Part shown: one piece after another, positions 1 through 7,441 of the stretch
Position numbering within the stretch: position 1 is the first letter of the stretch
Layout of the letters: every line of letters begins with the position of its first letter
Assembly (NCBI GenBank): GCA_041485905.1
Contig: JBGPKK010000086.1
Coordinates: 1-19,883, forward strand
DNA from: JAHFUI01 sp041485905
Lineage (GTDB): Bacteria; Acidobacteriota; Vicinamibacteria; Vicinamibacterales; CAVVIG01
Length of the DNA: 19,883 nucleotides
Direction: 5' to 3'
Made by a program: the position numbers and the translations under genes
Notes under the pieces: model-generated
Seen by the model: the letters and a program-made list of their open reading frames with translations, nothing else
Databases searched by the model: none
Told to the model about the DNA's origin: nothing

Positions 1-2213
1 ATCCGGGGGTCGACCTGGCGCAGGGCCGGACCAATCGCGGGCGCGATCGTCGCGATCGTATCGGGGCGGCCGTCGTATCTGACGTAGAGGATGCCTTCCT
101 CTCGTGCAAGGGGCTCTTGTTGCGCCGACAGGAAGACAAAGCTGGGGCGCGTCTCGCGCCGGAAGCCGCTGAAGAACCCGTTCGGCGTGACGCCGACCAC
201 TTCGACCGTCTGGTGCCGCGCACCCAGCAGCATCGTGCGCCCAATCGCAGACTGACCGGGCCACAGCGCCTCGGCCAGACCCTGGTTGATCACCGCCGTT
301 TTGTTCCCGAGGGTGCCTTCCCGTTCCGCAAGCTCCCGACCGAGGATGGGCGTGATGCCCAGCACGTGGAGATAATCCGGACCAACATCGTTGCGCTCAG
401 CGAGCACGGGCTGTTGCGATGCGCTGACTCGGACCGCTTCCGTCTGCCAGCCCCCAGCCGGCGCGCTACCCGCGTACGAAACGGATCCGACGCCGGCAAT
501 CGAGCGCAGACGCTCCCGCAGCCGGTCGAGCAGTGCCACATTGGCTTCCCTGGTGGCGGTGCTGCCCGCAGTGTTCACCCTGACGAGCAACAGGTTGTCC
601 TTGTTGAAGCCAAGATCGACGGCACCAATCAACCCGAGCGAGCGATAGGCCAGACCGGTGCTCGTGAGCAACAGCACGGAGAACGCGAGTTGAACGATCA
701 CGAGCTCGCGCGAAAGCCGCGAGCGGCCCTGGACGACGCCGTGTTCACCGGCCTTCAACCAGGGCAGCAGCTCCTGCTTCCACGCCTGGAGGGCAGGCGC
801 GATGGTGAACGCGACCGTACAGAGGACGGCCAGAACCATGGCATACGCGGCCACCCGCCAGTCGGGTGTGAAATCCAGATTCAGCGTCACACCCTGGCCT
901 GACTGGATCATCCGTGGAACCGTCTTCGACACCCACAGAGCAAACAGGCACGCGGCTGCCCAGGCCGTGAGCGAAATGACGAGTCCCTCGGCGACCAGCA
1001 TGCGGACGATGCGGACGCGAGAAGCGCCGAGCGATTGCCGGACCGCCAGCTCCCGCTGCCGGACCACCGCGCGAGCGAGCATGAGGTTCGCCACGTTGGC
1101 GCAGACAATCAGCACCGTCAGGATCGCGACGATGGAAAAGATCGCCATGAACACGGGAATCTGTCGTGCAACAAGACTGTCTCCCGCCGCGATCATCGAA
1201 TAGGGCACAGGTGCTACGGACCTGTCTCTGTTGGTCTGCGGGTAGGCAGCCTGGAGGCGGGTTGAGATGGCGGAGAGCTCGGCCTGCGCCTGGGACAGCG
1301 ACACGCCGGACGCCAGTTGTCCGATCATGATGACGAACGGGATCGTTCGATCGTGGAGCCCCCGCTCTTTGCCGTCCACCCGGGAGTAGGCGAGCAGCGG
1401 GACCCAGATGTCGCCGGATTCGGCGAGCATCGCGCCGTGGTACTCCGGAGGCGCCACGCCGACAATCGTCGCCGGGTGGCCGTTCACGACAATGGATCGG
1501 CCGATGACATCCTCGGCGCCGTGCAGCTGCTCCTGCCACAGGCGATGGCTGACGACCGCGACAAGCCCCGAGGCATCCAGACGATTGTCTGCGTCGGTGA
1601 AGGTTCTGCCGCGAGCGAGGCGCACGCCAAGGGTGTCAAAGTAGTTCGAGGAAACGCGCAGGCCGCGGAGCGCATAGCTGCCGCTTTCAACCGTTACCGC
1701 GAACCGTTCGAATATGCCGCCGAGAAGCGGGCGCACCGTTTTGCTCTGCGCGACGTAATCCAGATAGTCCGGGTAGCTGTTTCCCGGACCGGCCGGCCGG
1801 CCATTGATTCTCAGTTCCAGCGTGACCAGACGGTCGGCCTGAACACTCGGCGCGGGCTTCGTAAGCAGCCCGTGGACCATGGAGAAGATCGTCGTGTTGC
1901 CGCCGACCACAAGGGCGATCAGCGTGATGGCCGCGATCGCGACACCGGGCGTGCGTCTGAGCGCGCGCAGGCCACTGCGCGCGTCCTGGAACAGGGCATC
2001 CAGCGACGCTCCCGGTCGACCGTCACGTACCTGCTCTTTGATCTGATCGAGCCCGCCGAGGTCGAGTCTCGCCCGGCGCACGGCTTGCGCCCGTGAGAGG
2101 CCTGTCGCGATCAGGTCGTCGACGCGCTGATCGAGATGAAACGTCAGCTCCTTCTCGAGTTGCTCGTCGAGGCGGTTCCGCCGAAGCAGTGTTCGCAGCC
2201 GCCGCATGGCCAT
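1..2213 (-). CDS. ADOP-family duplicated ABC-type permease (MacB/FtsX-like), C-terminus cut by window edge
   Basis: Reading the minus strand from the ATG at 2213 gives 737 codons with no stop before the left edge. Residues about 11-65 form the charged N-terminal segment typical of ADOP proteins (RRNRLDEQLEKELTFHLD). A first membrane helix lies near 91-113 and includes NTTIFSMV. A periplasmic MacB-PCD-like domain fills about 115-345. An FtsX-like block follows, with helices near 353-380 and 405-428 and the motif RQRELAVRQSLGASRVRIVR between them, then a helix near 452-475. The second half begins with a helix near 503-520 and a second periplasmic domain. The last FtsX block lies outside the window. 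The family is expected to sit in the inner membrane; its substrate is unknown and no ATPase gene is visible here. The start codon directly follows the stop of the PadR gene (TAGATG), so the two are probably translated together. Family assignment is firm, function is not. Confidence 0.93.
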   Translation of the reverse strand, partial: MAMRRLRTLLRRNRLDEQLEKELTFHLDQRVDDLIATGLSRAQAVRRARLDLGGLDQIKEQVRDGRPGASLDALFQDARSGLRALRRTPGVAIAAITLIALVVGGNTTIFSMVHGLLTKPAPSVQADRLVTLELRINGRPAGPGNSYPDYLDYVAQSKTVRPLLGGIFERFAVTVESGSYALRGLRVSSNYFDTLGVRLARGRTFTDADNRLDASGLVAVVSHRLWQEQLHGAEDVIGRSIVVNGHPATIVGVAPPEYHGAMLAESGDIWVPLLAYSRVDGKERGLHDRTIPFVIMIGQLASGVSLSQAQAELSAISTRLQAAYPQTNRDRSVAPVPYSMIAAGDSLVARQIPVFMAIFSIVAILTVLIVCANVANLMLARAVVRQRELAVRQSLGASRVRIVRMLVAEGLVISLTAWAAACLFALWVSKTVPRMIQSGQGVTLNLDFTPDWRVAAYAMVLAVLCTVAFTIAPALQAWKQELLPWLKAGEHGVVQGRSRLSRELVIVQLAFSVLLLTSTGLAYRSLGLIGAVDLGFNKDNLLLVRVNTAGSTATREANVALLDRLRERLRSIAGVGSVSYAGSAPAGGWQTEAVRVSASQQPVLAERNDVGPDYLHVLGITPILGRELAEREGTLGNKTAVINQGLAEALWPGQSAIGRTMLLGARHQTVEVVGVTPNGFFSGFRRETRPSFVFLSAQQEPLAREEGILYVRYDGRPDTIATIAPAIGPALRQVDPR

Positions 2214-2549
2214 CTACTCGGCGGTCCTCAACACGAGGGCGATCGCCTTTGCCAGCCGCTCCCAGTCCGAGCGCTCCCTTTCGAGCTGTTTGCGGCCGAC
2301 TTTCGTGAGGCTATAGAACTTCGCCTCGCGTCCGGTGTCGGTATCGCGCCACTCGGCCCGGAGCCAGCCGCGCGCTTCCAGACGATGCAGTGCGGGATAG
2401 AGCGAACCTTGCTGGACCTGAAGGACGTCCTGAGAAATCTGCTGCAGGCGCTGCGCGATCGCGTACCCGTGCGCCGGACCCAGCGCCGCGATCTGTAGAA
2501 TCAGCAGGTTGAGCGTTCCCTGCAACAGATCTGATTTCGGTGAAGCCAT
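2214..2549 (-). CDS. PadR-family transcriptional regulator, ADOP-associated
   Basis: This 111-residue protein is a short PadR regulator. It has the typical opening SDLLQGTLNLLILQIAA, the winged-helix sequence GPAHGYAIAQRLQQIS (about 29-44), and the wing and dimer region with GSLYPALHRLEARGWL (about 48-63). The length and opening match the PadR subfamily that accompanies ADOP permeases in Acidobacteriota. The permease starts on the base after this gene's stop, which supports one operon. PadR proteins usually repress their own operon and respond to small ligands. Here an inverted repeat overlaps the predicted -10 box (see 2558-2610), which fits autorepression. The ligand cannot be told from sequence. 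A weak ribosome site (AGGTG, five bases before ATG) supports this start. Confidence 0.94.
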   Translation of the reverse strand: MASPKSDLLQGTLNLLILQIAALGPAHGYAIAQRLQQISQDVLQVQQGSLYPALHRLEARGWLRAEWRDTDTGREAKFYSLTKVGRKQLERERSDWERLAKAIALVLRTAE

Positions 2550-2557
2550 GCGGACAC

Positions 2558-2588
2558 CTAGACAGTCGACAGGTCGAGCCGAGTCTAG
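2558..2588. promoter_or_regulatory. Possible PadR operator (CTAGAC-N19-GTCTAG)
   Basis: A 6-bp inverted repeat, CTAGAC at 2558-2563 and GTCTAG at 2583-2588, spans the -10 box and the expected transcription start of the padR operon. A repressor bound here would block the promoter. PadR proteins bind dyad sites in their own promoters, but this sequence is not a recognised PadR consensus. The site is proposed on position alone. Confidence 0.35.
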
Positions 2589-2610
2589 ATTCTCCTATGG
2601 AGGATGTCAA
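2582..2610 (-). promoter_or_regulatory. Sigma70-like promoter of the padR-permease operon
   Basis: On the minus strand a perfect -35 box TTGACA (2610-2605) is followed by a 17-base spacer and a -10 box TAGACT (2587-2582, four of six consensus bases). This lies 33 bases upstream of the PadR start codon and points at it. The spacer holds a small inverted repeat (CTCC TAT GGAG, 2592-2602). The box sequence and spacing are seen directly; promoter activity is inferred. Confidence 0.7.
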
Positions 2611-2838
2611 CCCGGATTTTCGATTTGCTCTGGTACCGTACCTGGCGGACCCCACTCGGCGTGGGCGGCGGCTGGGAGTTTCATCACGTATGGTCGTCGA
2701 CGAGAAAAATTTGTCGTAGCCAGTGGGCGCGTGTAGCATGCTGCCGAGCTTGGTCGGCCAACATGGAAATCCTGAAGGTGTTGTCGAACAGTGGCGACTG
2801 AGAGAAGGCCAAGACCGTTCGCGCAGTGCAAGGCATCG
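2611..2838. other. Gap between divergent padR operon and MBL operon; possible promoter at 2711-2739
   Basis: No gene is supported here. On the plus strand TTGTCG (2711-2716), a 17-base spacer and TAGCAT (2734-2739) form a plausible promoter for the metallo-beta-lactamase-fold gene, each box matching four of six consensus bases. The ATG of that gene lies about 100 bases downstream. An open GTG at 2791 would lengthen the protein by 16 residues and was not chosen as its start. Confidence 0.35.
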
Positions 2839-3858
2839 ATGAGACGAATTCTTGCGTACTGGACAACCACAGCGTTCCTGCTCACGAGCGTTGTCCTCAC
2901 GGCGCGTGTCGCGCTGCTCGCTCGAGCACAACAGCCGACCGGCAACGATCTTGATGTGGTACAGGTCCGGCCGAATTTCTACCTGATTGCCGGCGCCGGC
3001 GCGAACATCGCCGTCCAGGTGGGTCCGATCGGCGCCGTCCTCGTGGATACTGGCTCTCAGCAAATGTCCGACAAGGTGGTAGCAGCCGTGAAGCGGCTGA
3101 CGGATGGATCCATTCGCTACATCATCAATACGAGCGCGGACGCCGACCACACGGGCGGGAACGACAAGGTCGCCAAAGCCGGCAAGACAATCCTGGGCAA
3201 CACGGGCAGCGCCGGGTTCAGTGAAGACGTCTACACCAACGGCGGTGCGGCGAGTGTTCTCGCCCACGAGAACATGCTCAGGAGAATGAGCGCGCCAACC
3301 GGCCAAGAAGGCTCGGTCCCTGCCGCCTTGTGGCCGACAAAGACCTATACCGGTAAAGGCTACTCGATGTATCTCAACGGCGACGCGATCCAGGTGATGT
3401 ACATGCCCGCCGCGCACTCCGATGGGGACAGCGTGGTGTTCTTCCACCGCGCCGATGTGATTGTGACCGGCGACATTCTTGATACGACTCGTTTTCCGGT
3501 CATTGATGTTGCGAAAGGTGGCAGCATCCAAGGGGAGATCGACGCGCTGAATCGCATCGTAGAAATGACCGTTCCCCCTTTTCCACTCGCCTTTCAGGAA
3601 GATCGGACGTATGTGGTGCCAGGGCACGGTTTCGTCTGCGACTTCTACGACTTGGTGGAGTACCGGAGCGTGGTGTTAATCATGCGAGACAGGATTCAAG
3701 ACTTGATCACCAAGGGGATGACGCTTCAGCAGGTGAAAGCGGCGGATCCGGCAAGAGGCTTCAAGAAACGGTACGGCGCCGAGGCGGGGCCGTGGACCAC
3801 AGACATGTTCGTCGAAGCTGTGTTCAAGAGTCTCACGACCAAGAACATCAAGAAGTAG
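2839..3858 (+). CDS. Secreted metallo-beta-lactamase-fold protein with altered zinc motif
   Basis: From the ATG at 2839 the protein has 339 residues. A signal peptide covers about 1-30 (helix TTTAFLLTSVVLTARVALLA, likely cleavage after ARA). The start was chosen because a GTG 48 bases upstream would put a charged tail ahead of this signal. The fold is clear: LVDTG (68-72), the metal-loop position NTSADADHTGGN (97-108), AAHSDGD (191-197), GDIL (211-214) and PGHG (261-264). The usual HxHxDH is SxDxDH here (S99, D101, D103, H104), so two of the standard zinc-1 histidines are missing. H193, D212 and H263 remain. The layout resembles the periplasmic SoxH/quinoprotein-relay type of hydrolase. Substrate is unknown, and it could be a single-metal or altered-metal enzyme. 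It leads a run of three exported proteins. Confidence 0.88.
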   Translation: MRRILAYWTTTAFLLTSVVLTARVALLARAQQPTGNDLDVVQVRPNFYLIAGAGANIAVQVGPIGAVLVDTGSQQMSDKVVAAVKRLTDGSIRYIINTSADADHTGGNDKVAKAGKTILGNTGSAGFSEDVYTNGGAASVLAHENMLRRMSAPTGQEGSVPAALWPTKTYTGKGYSMYLNGDAIQVMYMPAAHSDGDSVVFFHRADVIVTGDILDTTRFPVIDVAKGGSIQGEIDALNRIVEMTVPPFPLAFQEDRTYVVPGHGFVCDFYDLVEYRSVVLIMRDRIQDLITKGMTLQQVKAADPARGFKKRYGAEAGPWTTDMFVEAVFKSLTTKNIKK

Positions 3859-3895
3859 GGATGCCGTGCTCCGAATCTTCGTCGTGCAGGAAAGC

Positions 3896-4666
3896 ATGAG
3901 AATGCAGTCGGCTCTGGCAGTGCTGTCACTGGTAATGACGTGGCCGGCCGGCATCGAGGCACAGGGTCGCGGCGACCCTGTGCAGCAACGAGGTGCCGCT
4001 GCGACCGCGACACCGCGAGTCGCGGCCCCAATCGATCTGACCGGCTACTGGGTCTCGGTCGTCACCCAAGACTGGCGGTGGCGCATGGTCACGCCTGCCA
4101 AAGGCGACTACGAGAGCATTCCGATCACTCTCGAGGCAAAGAAGGTCGGCGACGGCTGGGATCCCGCGAAGGACGAAGCGGCGGGCGAGCCATGTAAAGC
4201 TTACGGAGCGCCCGCCATCATGGCCGTTCCCACCCGCTTGCACATTACGTGGCAAGACGACAATACGATGAAGGTGGAGACCGACGCCGGTACACAGACT
4301 CGCCTGCTCCACTTCGGCGACTGGAAGCCCCAGGACGGACCGGCGAGCTGGCAGGGCGAGTCAGTCGCTGAATGGGAACGTGGGCGCGCAGGACGAGGCG
4401 CAGCGCCACGGGGAGGCTCGCTCAAAGTCGTGACGACGAACGTACGTCCCGGCTACTTGCGCAAGAACGGCGTCCCCTACAGCGGAAGCGCCATGCTGAC
4501 TGAATATTGGGATCTCGGATCGGAACCTAACAGCGATCAGTGGATCACCATCACCAGCGTGGTGGACGATCTCAAATACCTCCGCGTGCCGTACGTCACC
4601 GCGCTGCAATTCAAAAAAGAAGTCGATGGCGCGAAATGGGATCCCACGCCGTGCTCAGCTCGATGA
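3896..4666 (+). CDS. Exported protein of unknown function (acidobacterial family), upstream member of a sister pair
   Basis: The ATG at 3896 has AGGA close upstream and opens a clean signal peptide (SALAVLSLVMTWPAGIEAQ, cleavage near residue 23). A GTG at 3866 would add ten residues and spoil the signal. The 256-residue product has a low-complexity Q/A/T linker and then a domain beginning DLTGYWVSVVTQDWRWRM (about 47-64). It contains the segment GYLRKNGVPYSGSAMLTEYW (about 186-205), which has a counterpart in the next gene. Two cysteines (about 100 and 253) could form a disulfide in the periplasm. I recall similar hypothetical proteins from acidobacterial and soil genomes but know of no assigned function. 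It starts 38 bases after the metallo-beta-lactamase-fold gene and is probably co-transcribed with it. Confidence 0.82.
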   Translation: MRMQSALAVLSLVMTWPAGIEAQGRGDPVQQRGAAATATPRVAAPIDLTGYWVSVVTQDWRWRMVTPAKGDYESIPITLEAKKVGDGWDPAKDEAAGEPCKAYGAPAIMAVPTRLHITWQDDNTMKVETDAGTQTRLLHFGDWKPQDGPASWQGESVAEWERGRAGRGAAPRGGSLKVVTTNVRPGYLRKNGVPYSGSAMLTEYWDLGSEPNSDQWITITSVVDDLKYLRVPYVTALQFKKEVDGAKWDPTPCSAR

Positions 4667-4700
4667 GCTCGAAGCCGATGAGTCAAGGAATTTCGCGACC

Positions 4701-5648
4701 ATGAAACCTTTCAAGCTAAGCACACTGGTCGTCCTTGCCGTGGTCATCATCAGCGGTCCTGCATTTGCGCAGTTCGATCTCGGTGGGCACTGGAGTCGTC
4801 GCGCCAACCAGGACGACATGGAGAGCGGACCAGGTCCGGACCCGGTCGATTACCTGGGGCTGCCGCTCAATGACGAGGGACGCGCGCGCGGATTGAGTTT
4901 TCAATACTCCGCGGTGTCGCTGCCCGAACACCAGTGCGGCTACCTCCCGCCGTTCTACATTGTGTTGGGTCCATTCGGCCTGGCCATCGATCGCGTCTTG
5001 GATCCGGTCACGGCCAGGCTGGTCGCATGGAAAATCGGCGGGTGGGTGGATCGTGACGTCACGACCATCTGGATGGATGGGCGTCCGCATCCCGGTGCGA
5101 ATGCGCCCCACGCGTCTGGAGGATTCACGACCGGCGTCTGGGAAGGTGACACGCTGACGACGTATACCACGCACATCAAGGCAGGCATGATACGGCGCAA
5201 CGGCGCCCCGCTGAGCGATCAGGCGACGATGACCATGCACTTCACGCGGCATGGGGATCTTCTGACGGCCCGTGCCATGCTGGAGGATCCAGTGCATCTC
5301 TCCGAGCCCTACGTTCGAAGCCGAGTCTGGCAGCTCGATTCAGACGCCAACTTCGGCAACGGTCTCGCTGCGCCCTGCGAACCGATTAACGAGCTGCCCC
5401 GTGCCGAGGCGGGAGATGTTTTTCCGCACTATTTGCCCGGCACAAATCCCTTCGTCAACGAGCTCACGCAGTACTACAACCTCCCACAAGAGGCCGTCCT
5501 CGGCGGCGCCCAAACGATGTATCCCGAGTTTCGCAAGAAGCTCGCGGGTTACCAGCCTCCCGCCATCTGCAAGCGGTACTGCGGTTGTGGCGGCCTCGGC
5601 GTTGCCTGCATCACGGACGGCAGCGGCGTTCCTCAGGGGGGACGGTAG
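4701..5648 (+). CDS. Exported protein of unknown function with C-terminal cysteine cluster, downstream member of a sister pair
   Basis: The chosen ATG at 4701 starts MKPFKLSTLVVLAVVIISGP and a signal peptide ending AFA-Q near residue 23. AAGGA lies 12 bases upstream. A GTG at 4626 overlaps the previous gene and would bury the signal. The 315-residue protein contains YLGLPLNDEGRARG (51-64), WMDGRPHP (124-131), GVWEGDTLTTYTTHIKAGMI (145-164), then RRNGAPLSDQATMTMHFTRHGD (165-186) and HYLPGTNPF (243-251). The block near 150-186 corresponds to part of the preceding protein. The C-terminus has a cysteine cluster (C290, C294, C296, C303, pattern CX3CXCX6C) that could bind metal or form disulfides. 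It belongs to a recurring acidobacterial hypothetical family with no function I can name. It lies 34 bases after the previous gene. Confidence 0.82.
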   Translation: MKPFKLSTLVVLAVVIISGPAFAQFDLGGHWSRRANQDDMESGPGPDPVDYLGLPLNDEGRARGLSFQYSAVSLPEHQCGYLPPFYIVLGPFGLAIDRVLDPVTARLVAWKIGGWVDRDVTTIWMDGRPHPGANAPHASGGFTTGVWEGDTLTTYTTHIKAGMIRRNGAPLSDQATMTMHFTRHGDLLTARAMLEDPVHLSEPYVRSRVWQLDSDANFGNGLAAPCEPINELPRAEAGDVFPHYLPGTNPFVNELTQYYNLPQEAVLGGAQTMYPEFRKKLAGYQPPAICKRYCGCGGLGVACITDGSGVPQGGR

Positions 5649-5716
5649 CGCGTGGTTTCGTGACGGAGCCACGATTATCGCCGCGGATGAAACGACGGCG
5701 GTGTCAAGAAGAATTC

Positions 5717-5750
5717 CGGCATCGAGAGGCGGCAGGCTCTTTCGATGCCG
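5717..5750 (+). terminator. Strong hairpin after the MBL-led operon, possible terminator
   Basis: CGGCATCGA (5717-5725) and TCGATGCCG (5742-5750) are perfect inverted repeats, extended inward by GAG/CTC across a two-base bulge. It sits about 70 bases after the last stop of the trio. No T-run follows, so it is not a classical intrinsic terminator. It could stabilise the mRNA 3' end or act with Rho. Confidence 0.4.
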
Positions 5751-5801
5751 ACGATGGTAGGATCCCGGGCGCCTTCCGATGAGCGCGATCTTTCACATCA
5801 C

Positions 5802-5810
5802 TGGTAGAAT
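5802..5810 (+). promoter_or_regulatory. Extended -10 promoter for the 5837 operon
   Basis: TGGTAGAAT matches the extended -10 form (TGN followed by a hexamer with five of six consensus bases). It lies 26 bases ahead of the start codon at 5837. No good -35 is visible at the usual distance, as expected for an extended -10 promoter. Activity is inferred. Confidence 0.5.
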
Positions 5811-5836
5811 TCGCCAGGATCCTTGGAGTCAAACCC

Positions 5837-6925
5837 ATGACCAGACGCCGCGTTATTTTCCTTGCCGGTTCGCTTGTTTCAGCCCTGCTGGTGTCGATTC
5901 CGCTGCTGCTGGGTGTGCGCACGGCCGCCCAGTCGCTGCCGTCGCGCCTCGCCGATCAGGAATTCTGGACGCTCGTGTCCGATTTCTCCGAGGCCGATGG
6001 CACGTTCCGCTCCGACAATCTGCTGTCGAACGAAGTCTGGCTTCAGTACGTGATTCCCGATCTGCTGAAGACCGCGAAGACCGGCCGCGTGTACATGGGT
6101 GTCGGACCCGAGCAGAACTTCACCTACATAACGGCGTTGAAGCCGACGATGGCCTTCATCGTCGACATCCGCCGGGGGAACCTGGACCTTCATCTCGTGT
6201 ACAAGGCGTTGTTCGAGCTGTCGGCCGATCGGGCGGACTTCGTGTCGCGGCTCTTCTCGAGGAAGCGCCCCGAAGGGCTCACCGATCGATCGAGCGCTGA
6301 CGAGATCTTCGAGGCGTTCGCAAGCGTCGACCGCAGCGAGGCGCTCTACAGCGAAAACCTGAAGGCGATTCAGGATCATCTCGTCACCAAACACAAATTC
6401 AAGCTGTCGGATCTCGATCTGTCGGGCATCGAGTACGTCTACAGCGCGTTTTCGATGTTTGGCCCCCGGATCAACTATTCGTCGAGCGGCGCCGGGTTTG
6501 CCGGCGGCAACCGGCAGCCGACCTATGCCGATCTCATGACCGCCACCGATGCGGACGGCGTCTCTCGCAGCTATCTCTCCAGCGAAGAGCGGTTCAGGTT
6601 TCTCAAGGATCTCGAGACCAAGAACCTGCTCGTGCCCGTCATCGGCAACTTCGCCGGGCCGAAAGCGATTCGCGCGGTTGGGCAGTATCTGAAGGACAAA
6701 GGCGCGACCGTGTCGGCCTTCTATCTTTCGAACGTCGAGATGTACCTGATGCAGGACGGTCTCATGGGCAATTTCTGCCGTAACGTGGCGACGCTGCCCC
6801 TCGACCAGACGAGCGCGTTCATTCGCTCGGCCCGCGGAGGCCGCTACGGACAAGGCTTCGGGCTCAACTCCGAATTGGGACGGATGGCCGCGGAGGTGGA
6901 CCGCTGCGAACCGGCACGCCGGTGA
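5837..6925 (+). CDS. Exported protein of unknown function, copy 1 of a paralogous pair
   Basis: The ATG at 5837 has GGAG eight bases upstream and opens a signal peptide (MTRRRVIFLAGSLVSALLVS, cleavage near 31). The 362-residue protein has the blocks EFWTLVSDFSEADGTFRSDN (42-61), VYMGVGPEQNFTYITA (85-100), FIVDIRRGNLDLHL (107-120), YKALFELSADRADFVSRLFS (122-141), NLLVPVIGNFAGPKAIRAVG (263-282) and FYLSNVEMYL (295-304). These blocks recur in the gene at 15176. The glycine-rich strand-loop near 88-94 followed by a strand ending in aspartate (D110) looks like a Rossmann or methyltransferase-like start, but that is inference only. It is a widespread family of uncharacterised proteins. The next gene begins 21 bases after the stop, which suggests an operon with the NTF2-like and hydrolase genes. 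Confidence 0.87.
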   Translation: MTRRRVIFLAGSLVSALLVSIPLLLGVRTAAQSLPSRLADQEFWTLVSDFSEADGTFRSDNLLSNEVWLQYVIPDLLKTAKTGRVYMGVGPEQNFTYITALKPTMAFIVDIRRGNLDLHLVYKALFELSADRADFVSRLFSRKRPEGLTDRSSADEIFEAFASVDRSEALYSENLKAIQDHLVTKHKFKLSDLDLSGIEYVYSAFSMFGPRINYSSSGAGFAGGNRQPTYADLMTATDADGVSRSYLSSEERFRFLKDLETKNLLVPVIGNFAGPKAIRAVGQYLKDKGATVSAFYLSNVEMYLMQDGLMGNFCRNVATLPLDQTSAFIRSARGGRYGQGFGLNSELGRMAAEVDRCEPARR

Positions 6926-6946
6926 CGTAACTGGAGGTAGGCAGTC

Positions 6947-7441
6947 ATGGCCGTCACAAAAGGGACGATGACCGACGAGCAGCGCAAGTCGGTCGCGCTG
7001 GAATACCTGAAGGCATTCGATAACGCGGGGAAGACGTCGAACGGCGGGAACATCCTGGATCTGTTCGCCGACGATGCGCAGGTGTTTTTTCCCAAGTGGG
7101 GGCTCGCCAACGGCAAACAGCAGATCGGCCAGCTGTTCTCCGACTTCGGCGGCGGCATCAAGAACATCCTGCACGACTACGCGATGTTCAACTGGATCAT
7201 GACCGGCACCGACACGTTCGCGGTCGAGGGAACGAGTGCCGGCACGCACAAGGAAGGATCGTGGCGCGCGGGCGTCAATCACGCCGGCCGGTGGTGCGAT
7301 GTGTTCGAGATCCGCGATTTTCTGATCCAGCGCTGTTTCATCTATCTCGATCCTGATTACGCGGGACTCGACACGGCGCGGTACCACTGGCTATCGAAGG
7401 GCGGCCGCGACGCCTCGAAGCCCATGGGAGCCAGCGTATGA
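6947..7441 (+). CDS. NTF2/SnoaL-like protein
   Basis: This 164-residue cytoplasmic-looking protein has no signal peptide. Its opening helix (about 10-25, EQRKSVALEYLKAFDNAG), LDLFADDAQVFFPKWGLANG (about 37-56) and the later strands with GRWCDVFEIRDFLIQRCFIY (114-133) match the cone-shaped NTF2/SnoaL fold. Members act as small hydrolases, isomerases, ketosteroid-type enzymes or plain binding proteins, so the reaction cannot be named. GGAGG ten bases before ATG is a strong ribosome site. Its stop overlaps the start of the following hydrolase (ATGA), so the two are probably translationally coupled. That makes a shared pathway likely, perhaps acting on the same small molecule from either side of the membrane. 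Confidence 0.83.
   Translation: MAVTKGTMTDEQRKSVALEYLKAFDNAGKTSNGGNILDLFADDAQVFFPKWGLANGKQQIGQLFSDFGGGIKNILHDYAMFNWIMTGTDTFAVEGTSAGTHKEGSWRAGVNHAGRWCDVFEIRDFLIQRCFIYLDPDYAGLDTARYHWLSKGGRDASKPMGASV

Noticed and set aside
117..902. Plus-strand open frame opposite the ADOP permease
   Set aside because: The minus strand reads as a continuous ADOP permease through here; the plus-strand product is low-complexity.
1..2213. ADOP permease as a broken gene
   Set aside because: No stop or frameshift is seen. The missing C-terminus is explained by the window edge.
2311..3627. Minus-strand open frame (438 codons) over the MBL-fold gene and PadR region
   Set aside because: It runs through the promoter region and opposite a clear metallo-beta-lactamase fold, and overlaps PadR in another frame.
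5879..7387. Minus-strand open frame (502 codons) across two plus-strand genes
   Set aside because: It spans the exported unknown and NTF2-like genes, which have ribosome sites and recognisable products; the antisense product has none.
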